Positions 1-7,886 of a DNA stretch of 11,588 bases are shown one piece after another. This DNA comes from Bacteroidota bacterium (GTDB lineage: Bacteria > Bacteroidota > Bacteroidia > Chitinophagales > Chitinophagaceae). Every line of letters begins with the position of its first letter. The stretch's first letter is position 1. The notes below the pieces were generated by a model. The model was given only the letters and a program-made list of their open reading frames with translations, was not told the origin of the DNA and did not search any database. The DNA lies in contig JAGWPQ010000582.1 of assembly GCA_028877045.1 (NCBI GenBank), forward strand, positions 1 to 11,588, in the 5' to 3' direction. Both the position numbers and the translations under genes were made by a program.

Positions 1-1267
1 ACAAGATATGATTCGTTGCGCTGAATCAGTTAAACAACATTTTCTTGATGCGGGTGCCGATACAGTAACTGTTTATCCAACCGAAGGCCACCCGGTTGTG
101 TACGGCGAAAAATTTCTTGATGCAAACAAACCAACAGTTTTGGTGTACGGGCATTATGATGTGCAACCTGCTGATCCGCTGGAACTCTGGCACAGCGGGC
201 CTTTTGAGCCGGTGATCAAAGACGGAAAAATTTTTGCAAGAGGTTCGGCCGATGATAAAGGCCAGTTCTTCATGCATGTAAAAGCTTTGGAAACTTTAGT
301 ACAAACAAATACACTTTCAACAAACATTAAATTTATTATCGAAGGCGAAGAAGAGATCGGCAGTCCTAATTTGGCAAAGTTTGTAAAAGCGAATAAAGAA
401 TTATTAAAAGCCGATGTTATTTTGATCAGCGACACATCTATGCTCAGCATGGACACACCTTCCATCGATGTTGGTGTTCGTGGATTAAGTTATATTGAAA
501 TTGAAGTTACTGCTGCCAACCGCGATCTGCACAGTGGTGTTTATGGCGGTGCTGTTGCAAACCCGATCACAGTTTTGGCAAAGATGATCGCATCTTGTCA
601 CGACGAAAATAATCACATCACCATTCCCGGATTTTATGATGATGTTGTAAATGCAACTGCCGAAGAAAGAGCAAAAATGGCTAAAGCTCCTTTCGATGAA
701 AATGAATACAAAAAAGATCTCGGTGTTGCAGAATTAGTTGGCGAAAAAGGTTATACAACAAATGAGCGGACAGGCATTCGTCCAACCATCGAAGTAAATG
801 GAATTTGGGGTGGCTATACCGGCGAAGGTGCAAAAACTGTTTTGCCCGGAAAAGCATTTGCAAAAATTTCGGCACGCTTGGTTCCCAATCAATCATCAAC
901 AAAGATCACTGAAAAATTAATTAATTATTTTACAAGCATTGCACCCAAAGGTGTAACGGTAAAAGCTTCAGAACATCATGGTGGTGAGCCTTACATGACA
1001 CCCATCGATTCTAACGAATACCGTGCAGCCGCAAAAGCAGTGGCAGCAACATTTGGCAAAGAACCTATTCCGGTTCGCGGTGGCGGAAGCATTCCAATTT
1101 GTGCTTTGTTTGAAAAAGAGTTGGGAATTAAAATTGTTTTCATGGGCTTTGGTCTGGACAGCGATAACCTTCATTCGCCCAACGAAAAATACGATCTCTT
1201 TAATTTTTATAAAGGCATCGAAACCATTCCATACTTCCATCAGTTTTATGCTGAAATGAAAAAGTAA
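1..1267 (+). CDS. M20 family zinc dipeptidase (CNDP-like), 5' end outside the window
   Basis: This is a di-zinc aminoacyl peptidase that hydrolyses dipeptides or short peptides, probably in the cytosol. The visible part is about 420 residues. The reading frame stays open to the left edge (codons Gln-Asp precede the ATG at 8), and relatives are about 450-460 residues, so the ATG at 8 is an internal Met and roughly 35-40 N-terminal residues are missing. Numbering from that Met, the M20 metal centre is complete: GHYDVQP (H49, D51), the bridging Asp in RGSADDKGQ (D82), the base and ligand pair in EGEEEIGS (E115/E116), D142 in ISDT, and the C-terminal ligand H389 in NLHSPNE. H175 in DLHSGVYGG is the conserved residue of the lid/dimerisation domain that reaches the partner active site in this family. 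These assignments are by comparison with human CNDP2 from memory. No signal peptide can be judged because the start is missing. Substrate specificity cannot be read from the sequence. Confidence 0.93.
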   Translation, partial: QDMIRCAESVKQHFLDAGADTVTVYPTEGHPVVYGEKFLDANKPTVLVYGHYDVQPADPLELWHSGPFEPVIKDGKIFARGSADDKGQFFMHVKALETLVQTNTLSTNIKFIIEGEEEIGSPNLAKFVKANKELLKADVILISDTSMLSMDTPSIDVGVRGLSYIEIEVTAANRDLHSGVYGGAVANPITVLAKMIASCHDENNHITIPGFYDDVVNATAEERAKMAKAPFDENEYKKDLGVAELVGEKGYTTNERTGIRPTIEVNGIWGGYTGEGAKTVLPGKAFAKISARLVPNQSSTKITEKLINYFTSIAPKGVTVKASEHHGGEPYMTPIDSNEYRAAAKAVAATFGKEPIPVRGGGSIPICALFEKELGIKIVFMGFGLDSDNLHSPNEKYDLFNFYKGIETIPYFHQFYAEMKK

Positions 1268-1294
1268 AAACTAAAAAGATAAGATCTAAAAACT

Positions 1295-1333
1295 AAAATC
1301 AACAATCAAATATGGTTGTTGATTTTTTTTGTT
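1295..1333 (+). terminator. Intrinsic terminator after the dipeptidase gene
   Basis: An 11-bp perfect stem (left arm 1295-1305, AAAATCAACAA; right arm 1316-1326, TTGTTGATTTT) encloses a 10-nt loop. The right arm runs directly into a run of eight T at 1323-1330. It lies 27 nt after the dipeptidase stop and faces the right way. Just before it, TAAAAACTAAAA occurs twice (1265-1276 and 1287-1298), a small 22-nt-period duplication. Confidence 0.75.
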
Positions 1334-1337
1334 ACCA

Positions 1338-1381
1338 ACTGTAAATCTTTACTCATCACCGGTTGCGTCGCACACTTGTAC
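1338..1381 (+). repeat. Intergenic repeat element, copy 1
   Basis: This is the first of three copies of a 44-45 nt element. The core GTTGCGTCGCACACTT (1362-1377) is identical in all three. Upstream of the core the copies share a looser pattern, an (A/G)CTG(C/T)A block about 20 nt before it, followed by ATC and a C/G-rich stretch; copies 1 and 3 also share TAC just after it. The core contains an imperfect palindrome, TGCG-T-CGCA. It lies between the dipeptidase terminator and the S4-protein gene. Its high GC content stands out in this AT-rich gap. No function is known to me. Confidence 0.7.
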
Positions 1382-1503
1382 TGCATAACAGTATTCATCT
1401 TTTTTCTTCGTCACAAATAATTCTCTTGCACACCTTTGTGTATTCTTCATGGCAAAAAAAATATTTGTGTAAATCCGTTACATCATTTCATTATTTTTGG
1501 ATC

Positions 1504-1893
1504 ATGAGCGAAGCGAAAGAAAAATTACGGATCGATAAATATCTCTGGGCAATTCGTTTATTTAAAACACGCAGTCAGGCCGGCGATGCATGCAGCAAAG
1601 GCAAAGTAAAATTTCTGGGCGAAAATGTCAAAGCTTCAAAAATTGTAAACATCAACGACGAGTACGAAATAAAAACAGAAAATAAAAGATGGCGGATTAA
1701 AGTAACAGGTTTATTAGAAAAACGTGTGCAATACAGCGAAGCCATAAAATTTTATACCGACATCACACCTCCTGAAGAGCTCGACAGGATTGCATTTCAG
1801 GCTGCAACATTTCATACCGGCAAACGCCAAAGCAAAATTGGAAGGCCCACCAAAAAAGAAAGAAGAGATATTGACGATTTTATGGAAAACTAA
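1504..1893 (+). CDS. hslR: RNA-binding S4 domain protein, Hsp15 (HslR)-like
   Basis: This is a 129-residue basic protein of the Hsp15 type. In E. coli, Hsp15 binds stalled 50S subunits carrying nascent chain-tRNA and helps recycle them. The S4 domain covers about residues 8-58: LRIDKYLWAIRLFKTRSQA is followed by a GKVKFLGENVKASK segment, matching the VRLDKWLWAAR and GKVHYNGQRSKPSK segments of E. coli Hsp15 as I recall them. The C-terminal tail (RPTKKERRDIDDF) also matches the Hsp15 RRPDKKERRDLLRF tail, which separates it from other small S4 proteins. The ATG at 1504 was chosen because the Hsp15 homology begins there; a longer in-frame extension back to a TTG at 1363 runs through non-coding repeat DNA. 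Only 8 nt separate its stop from the next start, so the two genes are probably co-transcribed. Its exact ribosomal role in Bacteroidota is inferred. Confidence 0.88.
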   Translation: MSEAKEKLRIDKYLWAIRLFKTRSQAGDACSKGKVKFLGENVKASKIVNINDEYEIKTENKRWRIKVTGLLEKRVQYSEAIKFYTDITPPEELDRIAFQAATFHTGKRQSKIGRPTKKERRDIDDFMEN

Positions 1894-1901
1894 AAGTTGT
1901 T

Positions 1902-2417
1902 ATGAAAAATTATTTATTGCTTTTTATTTCACTCTGTTATTTTCAGACTATAAAAGCGCAACAAACTAATACAATAATTAATCCTCAAACTGATACTACT
2001 GATTTAGTTTATAATCCTCAAGTCCAGGCAACTTACCCAGGTGGAATTAAAAAGTTGAATAAATTTTTGCAGGAGAATATAGATTCGAGTGTTTATTTAC
2101 AATTTTATCAAGCTCAGACGAAACGAAAGACAGGAATTTTAATGTTAGCTTCTGTCAGGATTGAAAGTGATGCAGATTTAATTATTGATAAAGATGGTAA
2201 AATTTATAATATCAAAATGTCAAAGGGATATATAAATTGGCCTAAATTCATTTTTCTTAAAAATGAGATTATCAAAGTATTGTTATTATCTCAACCTTGG
2301 AAACCTGCATTACTAAATAATGCTTCTGTAAAATCAAAACAAACGGTTAAACTGAAATTCACTTTATTCTTTACAAGAGATTTCAGAAGACAATACTTTG
2401 CAAAACATCCCGAATAA
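1902..2417 (+). CDS. Small exported protein with a TonB C-terminal-like domain
   Basis: This is a 171-residue protein that I recognise only at domain level. Residues 1-19 form a signal peptide (short basic start, hydrophobic LLLFISLCYF core, likely cut at KA-QQ). The Cys at 12 lacks a proper lipobox, so a lipoprotein is unlikely. Residues about 43-158 follow the TonB C-terminal layout common in Bacteroidota: a YPGG-x-KKLNKFLQENI opening, a central DLIIDKDGKIYNIKMSKG strand-turn-strand, and a PWKPA...SVKSKQTVKLKFTL ending. It lacks the membrane anchor and proline-rich linker of a true TonB, so it is probably a free periplasmic protein and not an energy transducer. It follows the S4 gene by 8 nt, and the trmD promoter overlaps its 3' end. 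Codon use looks more AT-rich than in trmD or the dipeptidase. The start is supported by the signal peptide. Confidence 0.7.
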   Translation: MKNYLLLFISLCYFQTIKAQQTNTIINPQTDTTDLVYNPQVQATYPGGIKKLNKFLQENIDSSVYLQFYQAQTKRKTGILMLASVRIESDADLIIDKDGKIYNIKMSKGYINWPKFIFLKNEIIKVLLLSQPWKPALLNNASVKSKQTVKLKFTLFFTRDFRRQYFAKHPE

Positions 2418-2428
2418 TATTAGTTTTG
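2397..2428 (+). promoter_or_regulatory. Probable trmD promoter (Bacteroidota type)
   Basis: TTTG at 2397-2400, a 20-nt spacer, then TAGTTTTG at 2421-2428 match the Bacteroidota sigma-A consensus TTTG-N19-21-TAnnTTTG exactly. Transcription would start near 2435, giving a leader of about 14 nt before the trmD ATG at 2449. The upstream box lies inside the last codons of the preceding gene, so trmD can be expressed separately from the S4/TonB-C pair. Confidence 0.65.
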
Positions 2429-2448
2429 CTTCCTGATTTTATTGAACT

Positions 2449-3132
2449 ATGAACATCCATATTATAACCGTTGCTCCAGAATTATTGGAAAGTCCTTTTT
2501 CGCACAGCATCATGAAACGTGCACAGGATAAGAGTTTGCTCAATATTCAATTACATAATTTAAGAAAGTGGGCAATTAATAAACATGCGCAGGTTGACGA
2601 TTATCAGTATGGCGGTGGTGCCGGAATGGTGATGATGTGCGAGCCATTGGCAAGTGCCATTGATGAATTGCAACAGGAAAAAAAGTTTGATGAAATAATT
2701 TTCATGACACCCGATGGCGATGCTTTTAATCAACATACTGCCAACCAACTTTCATTAAAAGAAAATATTTTAATTATCTGCGGGCATTATAAAGGCATCG
2801 ATCAACGCATTCGCGATACATACATTACCAAAGAAATTTCGATTGGCGATTATGTGTTGAGTGGCGGTGAATTGGCTGCCGCTGTTGTGGTTGATGCGAT
2901 CGGTAGATTAATTCCCGGCGTGCTGAACGATGAAACTTCTGCACTCTTCGATTCTTTTCAGGATAATTTATTGGCGCCGCCTGTTTATACGCGTCCTGCT
3001 GATTTCAGAGGGATGAAGGTTCCTGAAATTTTATTACAAGGCGATCAAAAAAAAGTGGAAGAATGGCGCTACGAACAAGCATTGCAGCATACGAAAGATA
3101 GAAGACCCGATCTTTTAAAAGGTGATGAATAA
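2449..3132 (+). CDS. trmD: tRNA (guanine-N1-)-methyltransferase TrmD
   Basis: This is a SPOUT-class enzyme that uses S-adenosylmethionine to methylate N1 of G37 next to the anticodon, preventing +1 frameshifting. It is cytosolic, dimeric and usually essential. At 227 residues it has the normal core length. Family motifs run in order: YQYGGGAGMVM (53-63), the SAM-knot segment ICGHYKGIDQRI (110-121), ISIGDYVLSGGELAAAVVVDAI (130-151), RLIPGVL (153-159), and the C-terminal HTKDRRPDLL. The residues aligning with E. coli catalytic Arg154 and Asp169 are R153 and D168. The RYEG of proteobacterial enzymes is HYKG here, which I know as a normal Bacteroidota variant. It is not in the rpsP-rimM-trmD-rplS order seen in many bacteria; its neighbours are a TonB-C-like gene and a DUF5916 gene. 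A good promoter sits just upstream. Confidence 0.97.
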   Translation: MNIHIITVAPELLESPFSHSIMKRAQDKSLLNIQLHNLRKWAINKHAQVDDYQYGGGAGMVMMCEPLASAIDELQQEKKFDEIIFMTPDGDAFNQHTANQLSLKENILIICGHYKGIDQRIRDTYITKEISIGDYVLSGGELAAAVVVDAIGRLIPGVLNDETSALFDSFQDNLLAPPVYTRPADFRGMKVPEILLQGDQKKVEEWRYEQALQHTKDRRPDLLKGDE

Positions 3133-3221
3133 AATACCGCTTATCAGAATTACTTATGAACTTGTAAGTATTGCCTGTTAGCTTGCTTCTTTTTTATTAT
3201 TTTACTCCCCAAAAAATTAAA

Positions 3222-5450
3222 TTGAAACAAATATTTTATTTCATAACGACAATTTTTATCACTGTTACATCTGTACAAGCACAACAAAAAGATACGTTCA
3301 TTTCTTTTCAGCAAGAATATCAACTGCATATAAAAAAAACCAATAAGCCAATAAAGATTGATGGAAAACTTAACGAGGATGTTTGGGCGGATGCACAAAC
3401 AACAACTCCTTTCTGGAAAAAATTTCCCAATGATGATGGAAGACCTACCAGACAAACAGAAGTAAAAGTAACTTACGATAATAAATTTTTATATATTGGC
3501 ATTACTGCCTATGATTCCGGAAAAGTATTTGCCCAAACATTAAAAAGAGATTTTGGTCATGATGGTAACGATGGTATTGGCATTGTTTTAGATCCAAACA
3601 ACCAGCATATCAATGGTTTTTTCTTTGTGGTAAGTGCTTTTAATGGTCAAAGTGAAGATCAGCTTCCGCTTAACAGTGATGGCTCTTGGAGTTGGGATAA
3701 TAAATGGTATTCGGCTACAAAAATATATAAAGACAGATGGACAGTGGAGATAGCGATTCCCTTTAAAACGATTCGTTATACAGCTGATAAATTAGTTTGG
3801 GGAATTAATTTTATTCGCATTGATCCTAAAACAAATGAATATTCAACATGGACACATGTACCGATGAATTTTCAATCACATGATCTAGGTTTTACAGGAT
3901 CATTAATTTGGAATCACCCCCCCCCTGCTTCGGGAAAAAATGTAGTAACAATTCCGTACATGATTTCTAACCTTAATCAGAATAAAGAAAACAATATACC
4001 AACCAATGGAAAATTTAATGCAGGTATGGATGGCAAATTTGCATTATCTTCTTCTTTAAATCTGGACCTCACCATTAATCCCGATTTTTCGCAGGTAGAT
4101 GTAGATAAACAAGTAACCAATCTAAGCAGATTCAATATTTATTATCCCGAAAAAAGAGGTTTTTTTTTAGAAAATTCTGATTTATTTGCAAGACTTGGTG
4201 AAAACAGTGTGCGGCCTTTTTATTCAAGAACAATAGGATTAGATTCTAATAATAATCCTATCCCGATTTTATTTGGCGCAAGATTAACCGGCAATATCAA
4301 TAAATCTACCAGAGTTGGTTTTATGAATATTCAAACTGGCAGCGAAGGAAATAATGCTCCGGAGAATTATACTGCAGCAACGATTCAACATAATTTATTT
4401 CAACGTACTGTTATAAAAGCATATTTGCTGGACAGGGAAAATTTTATATCACAGGATCAAAAAAATAAAGATCCACTGAATGCATTTGGAAGGAATGCAG
4501 GAACTGAATTCGATTACTCAAATTTATCGGGATCATGGACAGCCTATAGTAGTTGGAATCATTCGTATAAAATGGGTATTCATTCCGATAATAATTTTAT
4601 CAATGGCGGCTTTGGTTATAAAGGAAGACATTTAGGTGTAAACTCCGGTTTTGTTTCTGTTGGCACGAATTATTATACCGACATGGGTTATGTAATAAGA
4701 ATAAATAATTATGATGCACTACGCGATACAACCATCAGAGTTGGTTACAAAGAAATTTATAATAATGTTTCATATGCCTTTTACTCAAAAACTTCGGCAA
4801 TACATACACAAAGAATTAATTTTTTTAATGATTTTTATTTTAATCCTGATAATTCATTAAATGAGCATGATTCAAGGCTTCAGTATAATCTAATGTTTAC
4901 CAATACCAGTAATATTGGCTTTATTGTAACCAATACGCTGCTTAATTTATTATACCCTGTTTCCTTTACGGACTCTTCATATGCACCGTTGCCGGCAGGT
5001 CACTATAACTTTTCACAAGCATTTGCTTATTATCAATCAGATTTTAGAAAACCTTTCAGCTATTACAGTCAAATTGCGGGAGGGAGTTTTTATAATGGCA
5101 TTAAAAAAACATTGATTATGGCTGGCACATACAGACAATCGGCACATATGAATGTTTCAGTAAATTTTGAGTACGATAATTTGCAATTTCCCAAACCGTA
5201 TGGCAATACAGAAATCTTTTTAATAGCCCCAAAAATTGAATATGACTTCAGTACAAAAATGTTCTGGACAACTTTTATTCAGTACAATACACAAAATAAT
5301 AATTTCAATATTAATAGCCGCTTTCAGTATCGCTTTAAACCGATGAGCGATCTGTTTTTAGTATACACGGATAATTATTACACTACACCACTGATGCAAA
5401 ATAAGAATAGAGCAATAGTATTTAAAATGGATTACTGGTTTAATATGTAA
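3222..5450 (+). CDS. Exported CBM9-like / DUF5916 protein with predicted outer-membrane C-terminus
   Basis: From the preferred start this is 742 residues. Residues 1-20 are a signal peptide (MKQIFYFITT..., cut at VQA-QQ). A CBM9-like beta-sandwich follows at about 35-240, opening with the KIDGKLNEDVW signature. The DUF5916 hallmark is at about 285-325: LTINPDFSQVDVDKQ and then YYPEKRGFFLEN. The remaining 400 residues are rich in alternating aromatic and polar strands and end in FKMDYWFNM, typical of an outer-membrane beta-barrel. Function is unknown in the family; carbohydrate or envelope association is inferred. The start is a TTG at 3222, chosen because the signal peptide begins there; an upstream in-frame TTG at 3171 would add a poor 17-residue leader, and no ATG fits. 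The gene contains a run of nine C (3917-3925) and one of nine T (4160-4168), both read in frame. It converges on the GH31 gene with 8 nt between the stop codons. Confidence 0.85.
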   Translation: MKQIFYFITTIFITVTSVQAQQKDTFISFQQEYQLHIKKTNKPIKIDGKLNEDVWADAQTTTPFWKKFPNDDGRPTRQTEVKVTYDNKFLYIGITAYDSGKVFAQTLKRDFGHDGNDGIGIVLDPNNQHINGFFFVVSAFNGQSEDQLPLNSDGSWSWDNKWYSATKIYKDRWTVEIAIPFKTIRYTADKLVWGINFIRIDPKTNEYSTWTHVPMNFQSHDLGFTGSLIWNHPPPASGKNVVTIPYMISNLNQNKENNIPTNGKFNAGMDGKFALSSSLNLDLTINPDFSQVDVDKQVTNLSRFNIYYPEKRGFFLENSDLFARLGENSVRPFYSRTIGLDSNNNPIPILFGARLTGNINKSTRVGFMNIQTGSEGNNAPENYTAATIQHNLFQRTVIKAYLLDRENFISQDQKNKDPLNAFGRNAGTEFDYSNLSGSWTAYSSWNHSYKMGIHSDNNFINGGFGYKGRHLGVNSGFVSVGTNYYTDMGYVIRINNYDALRDTTIRVGYKEIYNNVSYAFYSKTSAIHTQRINFFNDFYFNPDNSLNEHDSRLQYNLMFTNTSNIGFIVTNTLLNLLYPVSFTDSSYAPLPAGHYNFSQAFAYYQSDFRKPFSYYSQIAGGSFYNGIKKTLIMAGTYRQSAHMNVSVNFEYDNLQFPKPYGNTEIFLIAPKIEYDFSTKMFWTTFIQYNTQNNNFNINSRFQYRFKPMSDLFLVYTDNYYTTPLMQNKNRAIVFKMDYWFNM

Positions 5451-5458
5451 TAAGTATT

Positions 5459-7828
5459 TTAAAAATCGACTTCAATAATAGTAGGCTTGCCGACAAATAA
5501 AACATTAATCGTTAATTGATTGTTTGAAGTATCCATTTTAACCCAGTTGTCTGATGAATGAGCATTTTCGGCTTTATTATTATTTTTTAACGAAACACCA
5601 TTTAAGAGCAGTTTAGAAAAATTTGTTATGGATGGAATAACGATCTGATATTCTTTTGCAGCTAGTTTGTTTTTATAATTGCCGTTGTTTGAATTAATGC
5701 TGATGGAAATTTTATCATTCACCAAGCCCGAAGAAATAAAATGAGTTAACGAAAATTGTTTTTGTGAAATGGCATTTTTAGATTCGCCATCATCTTCATA
5801 CAACTCATATGATGATTTATTTTTTGAAGGAACATATAACAGCAACATTTTACCATTCACAACTTCTTTTGTATTTCCTTCGCCCTGATACATCGGCACA
5901 AAACTTCCTTCTTTAATAAAATATGGTATCTTAAATAAGTTCACTTCGTAATCAATCCATTGATTGCCGGTATAAAATTTCTTATCAGTTGCATCATACC
6001 ATTTATCTTTTGGTAAATAAATTTTTCTTGTTGTTGCATTCTTATGTAATATAGGGGCCACAAGCATTTCATCACCCCACATAAATTCATCTTCAATTTT
6101 TACAGCAGTAGTATCATTTGTAAACTGATAATACATTGGTCGCACCAATGGCTCGCCATATTTTGCCTGACGATAACTTAAAGTATAATTATACGGCAAC
6201 ATTTGATACCTGTGTTTGATAACTTGCTTTGCAGCTTGTTTGTACGGCTCATCCATTAATGCGGGTTCGCTTGGGAAACTAAATGCGTTTGGATCTACTT
6301 CGTACAAAGCTGTTCCATGCGGACGAAAAATGGGCGTGAATGATGCAAACTGCAACCATCGAACATATAATTCTTTATCACCATCGCCGCCGGCAAAACC
6401 TCCGGCATCGGCATGTGTGTATGGAATGCCGCTCATGCTCATGCCCAGCATGATTTGTAACTGTGCACGAAACCCGCTCCAACTGCGACTTACATCGCCA
6501 CTCCATGGAAAAATACTGTAACGTTGACTTCCGGCAAATCCTGAACGATTCAAATGAAACAGTCTTACATTGGGATAATCTTTCGCATAATTTTCGTACA
6601 ACATTTTGTTCCAGTAATGCCCGTAAATATTATGCACCTCATCAGCTTTCATTAATCTTTTTGCTCCTTCATCTTTTAAATTATGCATCATTGCCGATGG
6701 ATGCTTTTCAGGTTCACCTAAATCGGTCCACCAACCTGCAACACCATTGCCGATTTGCTTTTCATAATGATCGTTCCAAATCCATTGCTGCGCATCTTTT
6801 CTAAAAACATCTAACAAACCACCCAACCCAAAATAAAAATCTTGTATGATGAAAGGCTTACCCGCACTATCTGTTGCTAAATATTTTTGAGACGCATCGA
6901 ACATTTTAGTGTGTTGCAAAAAGAATGGTTCGGTAATTAAAATGGTATTGATATTTTGTTTTTTAAAATCAGTGATCATTTGTTGTGGATGCGGCCATTT
7001 AGTTTTATTCATCCAGTCTAAATTTCCAAGTGTTCCTTTGATACTGTCGCCAAACCAAAACAAATCGAAGATGATGGCATCGAACGGAATTTTTTCTGCT
7101 TTCATTTTTGCGGCAATATCCTTTACCTGCGTTTCACTGGTGTAGCCAAAGCGGCTCATAAAATTTCCCAAAGCCCAACGCGGCGGCAATGGTTGTGTAC
7201 CGGTTAATTTTTGATAGGAGGTAAGAATTTCTTTATAGTCTTTTCCAAGAATGACAAAGAAATTTATTTCACCGCTTAAAAATCCAGCTTCAAAAATATT
7301 ATTGATCGATTTGCCAATATCGGCATATCCTTTAGAACCATTATCAAAAAATAATCCATAGCCTTTTGATGAAGTAAAAAATGGGACAGAGAAATTTAAA
7401 TTATCAGCTCCTTCGCCATAACCATACCAGGGATTGTTGTACAAATTGATCCGGTATCCTCTGCGATTCAATGGTAGTGCACGTTCGCCGCCACCGAATA
7501 TTTTTTCATCATCATTTAATAAAAATGAAAGACTGTGATACTCGTTGTTCTGACTTGCTTTTATTAAACGAAGGTTACCAATTGAAATGGTATCGCCTTT
7601 TTGTTTTAAAAATGATTTTACAATACTTGTAGGTTTTAAAATAACAGCATCTGTAAAATTTTGGTTACTGGTATAGTCTTTTGGTTGAAAAGTGATTTTA
7701 AAAATATTGGGCGCATATTGTTGATAAGAAATAGTTCCGCCCTGATATGCGATATTATTTTTTACTTTCGTTTGTGCATTTGCAATCACAAAAAATAAAG
7801 CAAACAGAAAAGTTAACTTTTGTTTCAT
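5459..7828 (-). CDS. Exported glycoside hydrolase family 31 enzyme (alpha-glucosidase / alpha-transglucosidase type)
   Basis: This is a 789-residue retaining alpha-glycosidase, probably periplasmic or surface-exposed. Residues 1-18 are a signal peptide (cut at ANA-QT). The usual GH31 layout follows: an N-terminal beta-sandwich to about 215 (containing FGGGERALPLNRRG), a TIM barrel at about 216-560, and C-terminal beta-domains including the DUF5110-type LYEDDGES at about 673-680. The nucleophile is D369 in GWWTDLGEPE and the acid/base is D445 in FPWSGD; FRPHG (501-505) is the conserved post-barrel motif. The D-L-G-E-P-E form of the nucleophile motif resembles, from memory, the oligosaccharide 4-alpha-glucosyltransferase branch (Cellvibrio Agd31B) more than plain maltases, but substrate cannot be fixed from sequence. 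No SusC/SusD genes lie next to it, so it is not in an obvious polysaccharide utilisation locus here. It is divergent from ade, with 58 nt between the two starts. Confidence 0.92.
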   Translation of the reverse strand: MKQKLTFLFALFFVIANAQTKVKNNIAYQGGTISYQQYAPNIFKITFQPKDYTSNQNFTDAVILKPTSIVKSFLKQKGDTISIGNLRLIKASQNNEYHSLSFLLNDDEKIFGGGERALPLNRRGYRINLYNNPWYGYGEGADNLNFSVPFFTSSKGYGLFFDNGSKGYADIGKSINNIFEAGFLSGEINFFVILGKDYKEILTSYQKLTGTQPLPPRWALGNFMSRFGYTSETQVKDIAAKMKAEKIPFDAIIFDLFWFGDSIKGTLGNLDWMNKTKWPHPQQMITDFKKQNINTILITEPFFLQHTKMFDASQKYLATDSAGKPFIIQDFYFGLGGLLDVFRKDAQQWIWNDHYEKQIGNGVAGWWTDLGEPEKHPSAMMHNLKDEGAKRLMKADEVHNIYGHYWNKMLYENYAKDYPNVRLFHLNRSGFAGSQRYSIFPWSGDVSRSWSGFRAQLQIMLGMSMSGIPYTHADAGGFAGGDGDKELYVRWLQFASFTPIFRPHGTALYEVDPNAFSFPSEPALMDEPYKQAAKQVIKHRYQMLPYNYTLSYRQAKYGEPLVRPMYYQFTNDTTAVKIEDEFMWGDEMLVAPILHKNATTRKIYLPKDKWYDATDKKFYTGNQWIDYEVNLFKIPYFIKEGSFVPMYQGEGNTKEVVNGKMLLLYVPSKNKSSYELYEDDGESKNAISQKQFSLTHFISSGLVNDKISISINSNNGNYKNKLAAKEYQIVIPSITNFSKLLLNGVSLKNNNKAENAHSSDNWVKMDTSNNQLTINVLFVGKPTIIEVDF

Positions 7829-7846
7829 ATCATCATTTTATAAAAC

Positions 7847-7880
7847 CAAAGTTAGTGTCTCAATTTATACATTCTAAATA
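7847..7880 (-). promoter_or_regulatory. Possible GH31 gene promoter
   Basis: On the minus strand, TAACTTTG (7854 down to 7847) matches the Bacteroidota -7 box TAnnTTTG and lies 18 nt before the GH31 ATG, which would give a leader of about 12 nt. The -33 region is weaker: TTTA instead of TTTG at a 20-nt spacing. It lies in the 58-bp divergent gap shared with ade. I could not pick a promoter for ade in this gap. Confidence 0.4.
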
Positions 7881-7886
7881 AAAAAT

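Noticed and set aside
1464..1499. Promoter for the S4 gene: TTTG at 1464-1467 and TATTTTTG at 1492-1499
   Set aside because: The spacer is 24 nt, longer than the usual 19-21, and the -7 box would put the start site at or past the ATG at 1504. A leaderless transcript is possible but not supported enough to annotate.
1363..1503. In-frame upstream extension of the S4 protein from a TTG in the repeat core
   Set aside because: Hsp15 homology begins at the ATG at 1504, and the extension translates intergenic repeat sequence.
3152..3169. Hairpin between trmD and the DUF5916 gene as a terminator
   Set aside because: The stem is only 6 bp with a G-T pair, and the nearest T run starts about 20 nt later.
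6216..6804. Plus-strand open frames antisense to the GH31 gene
   Set aside because: They overlap the conserved GH31 catalytic region and their translations look like reverse-frame shadows.
7829..7886. Promoter for ade in the 58-bp divergent gap
   Set aside because: No plus-strand TAnnTTTG box with a reasonable -33 partner is present; ade may use a weaker or different promoter.
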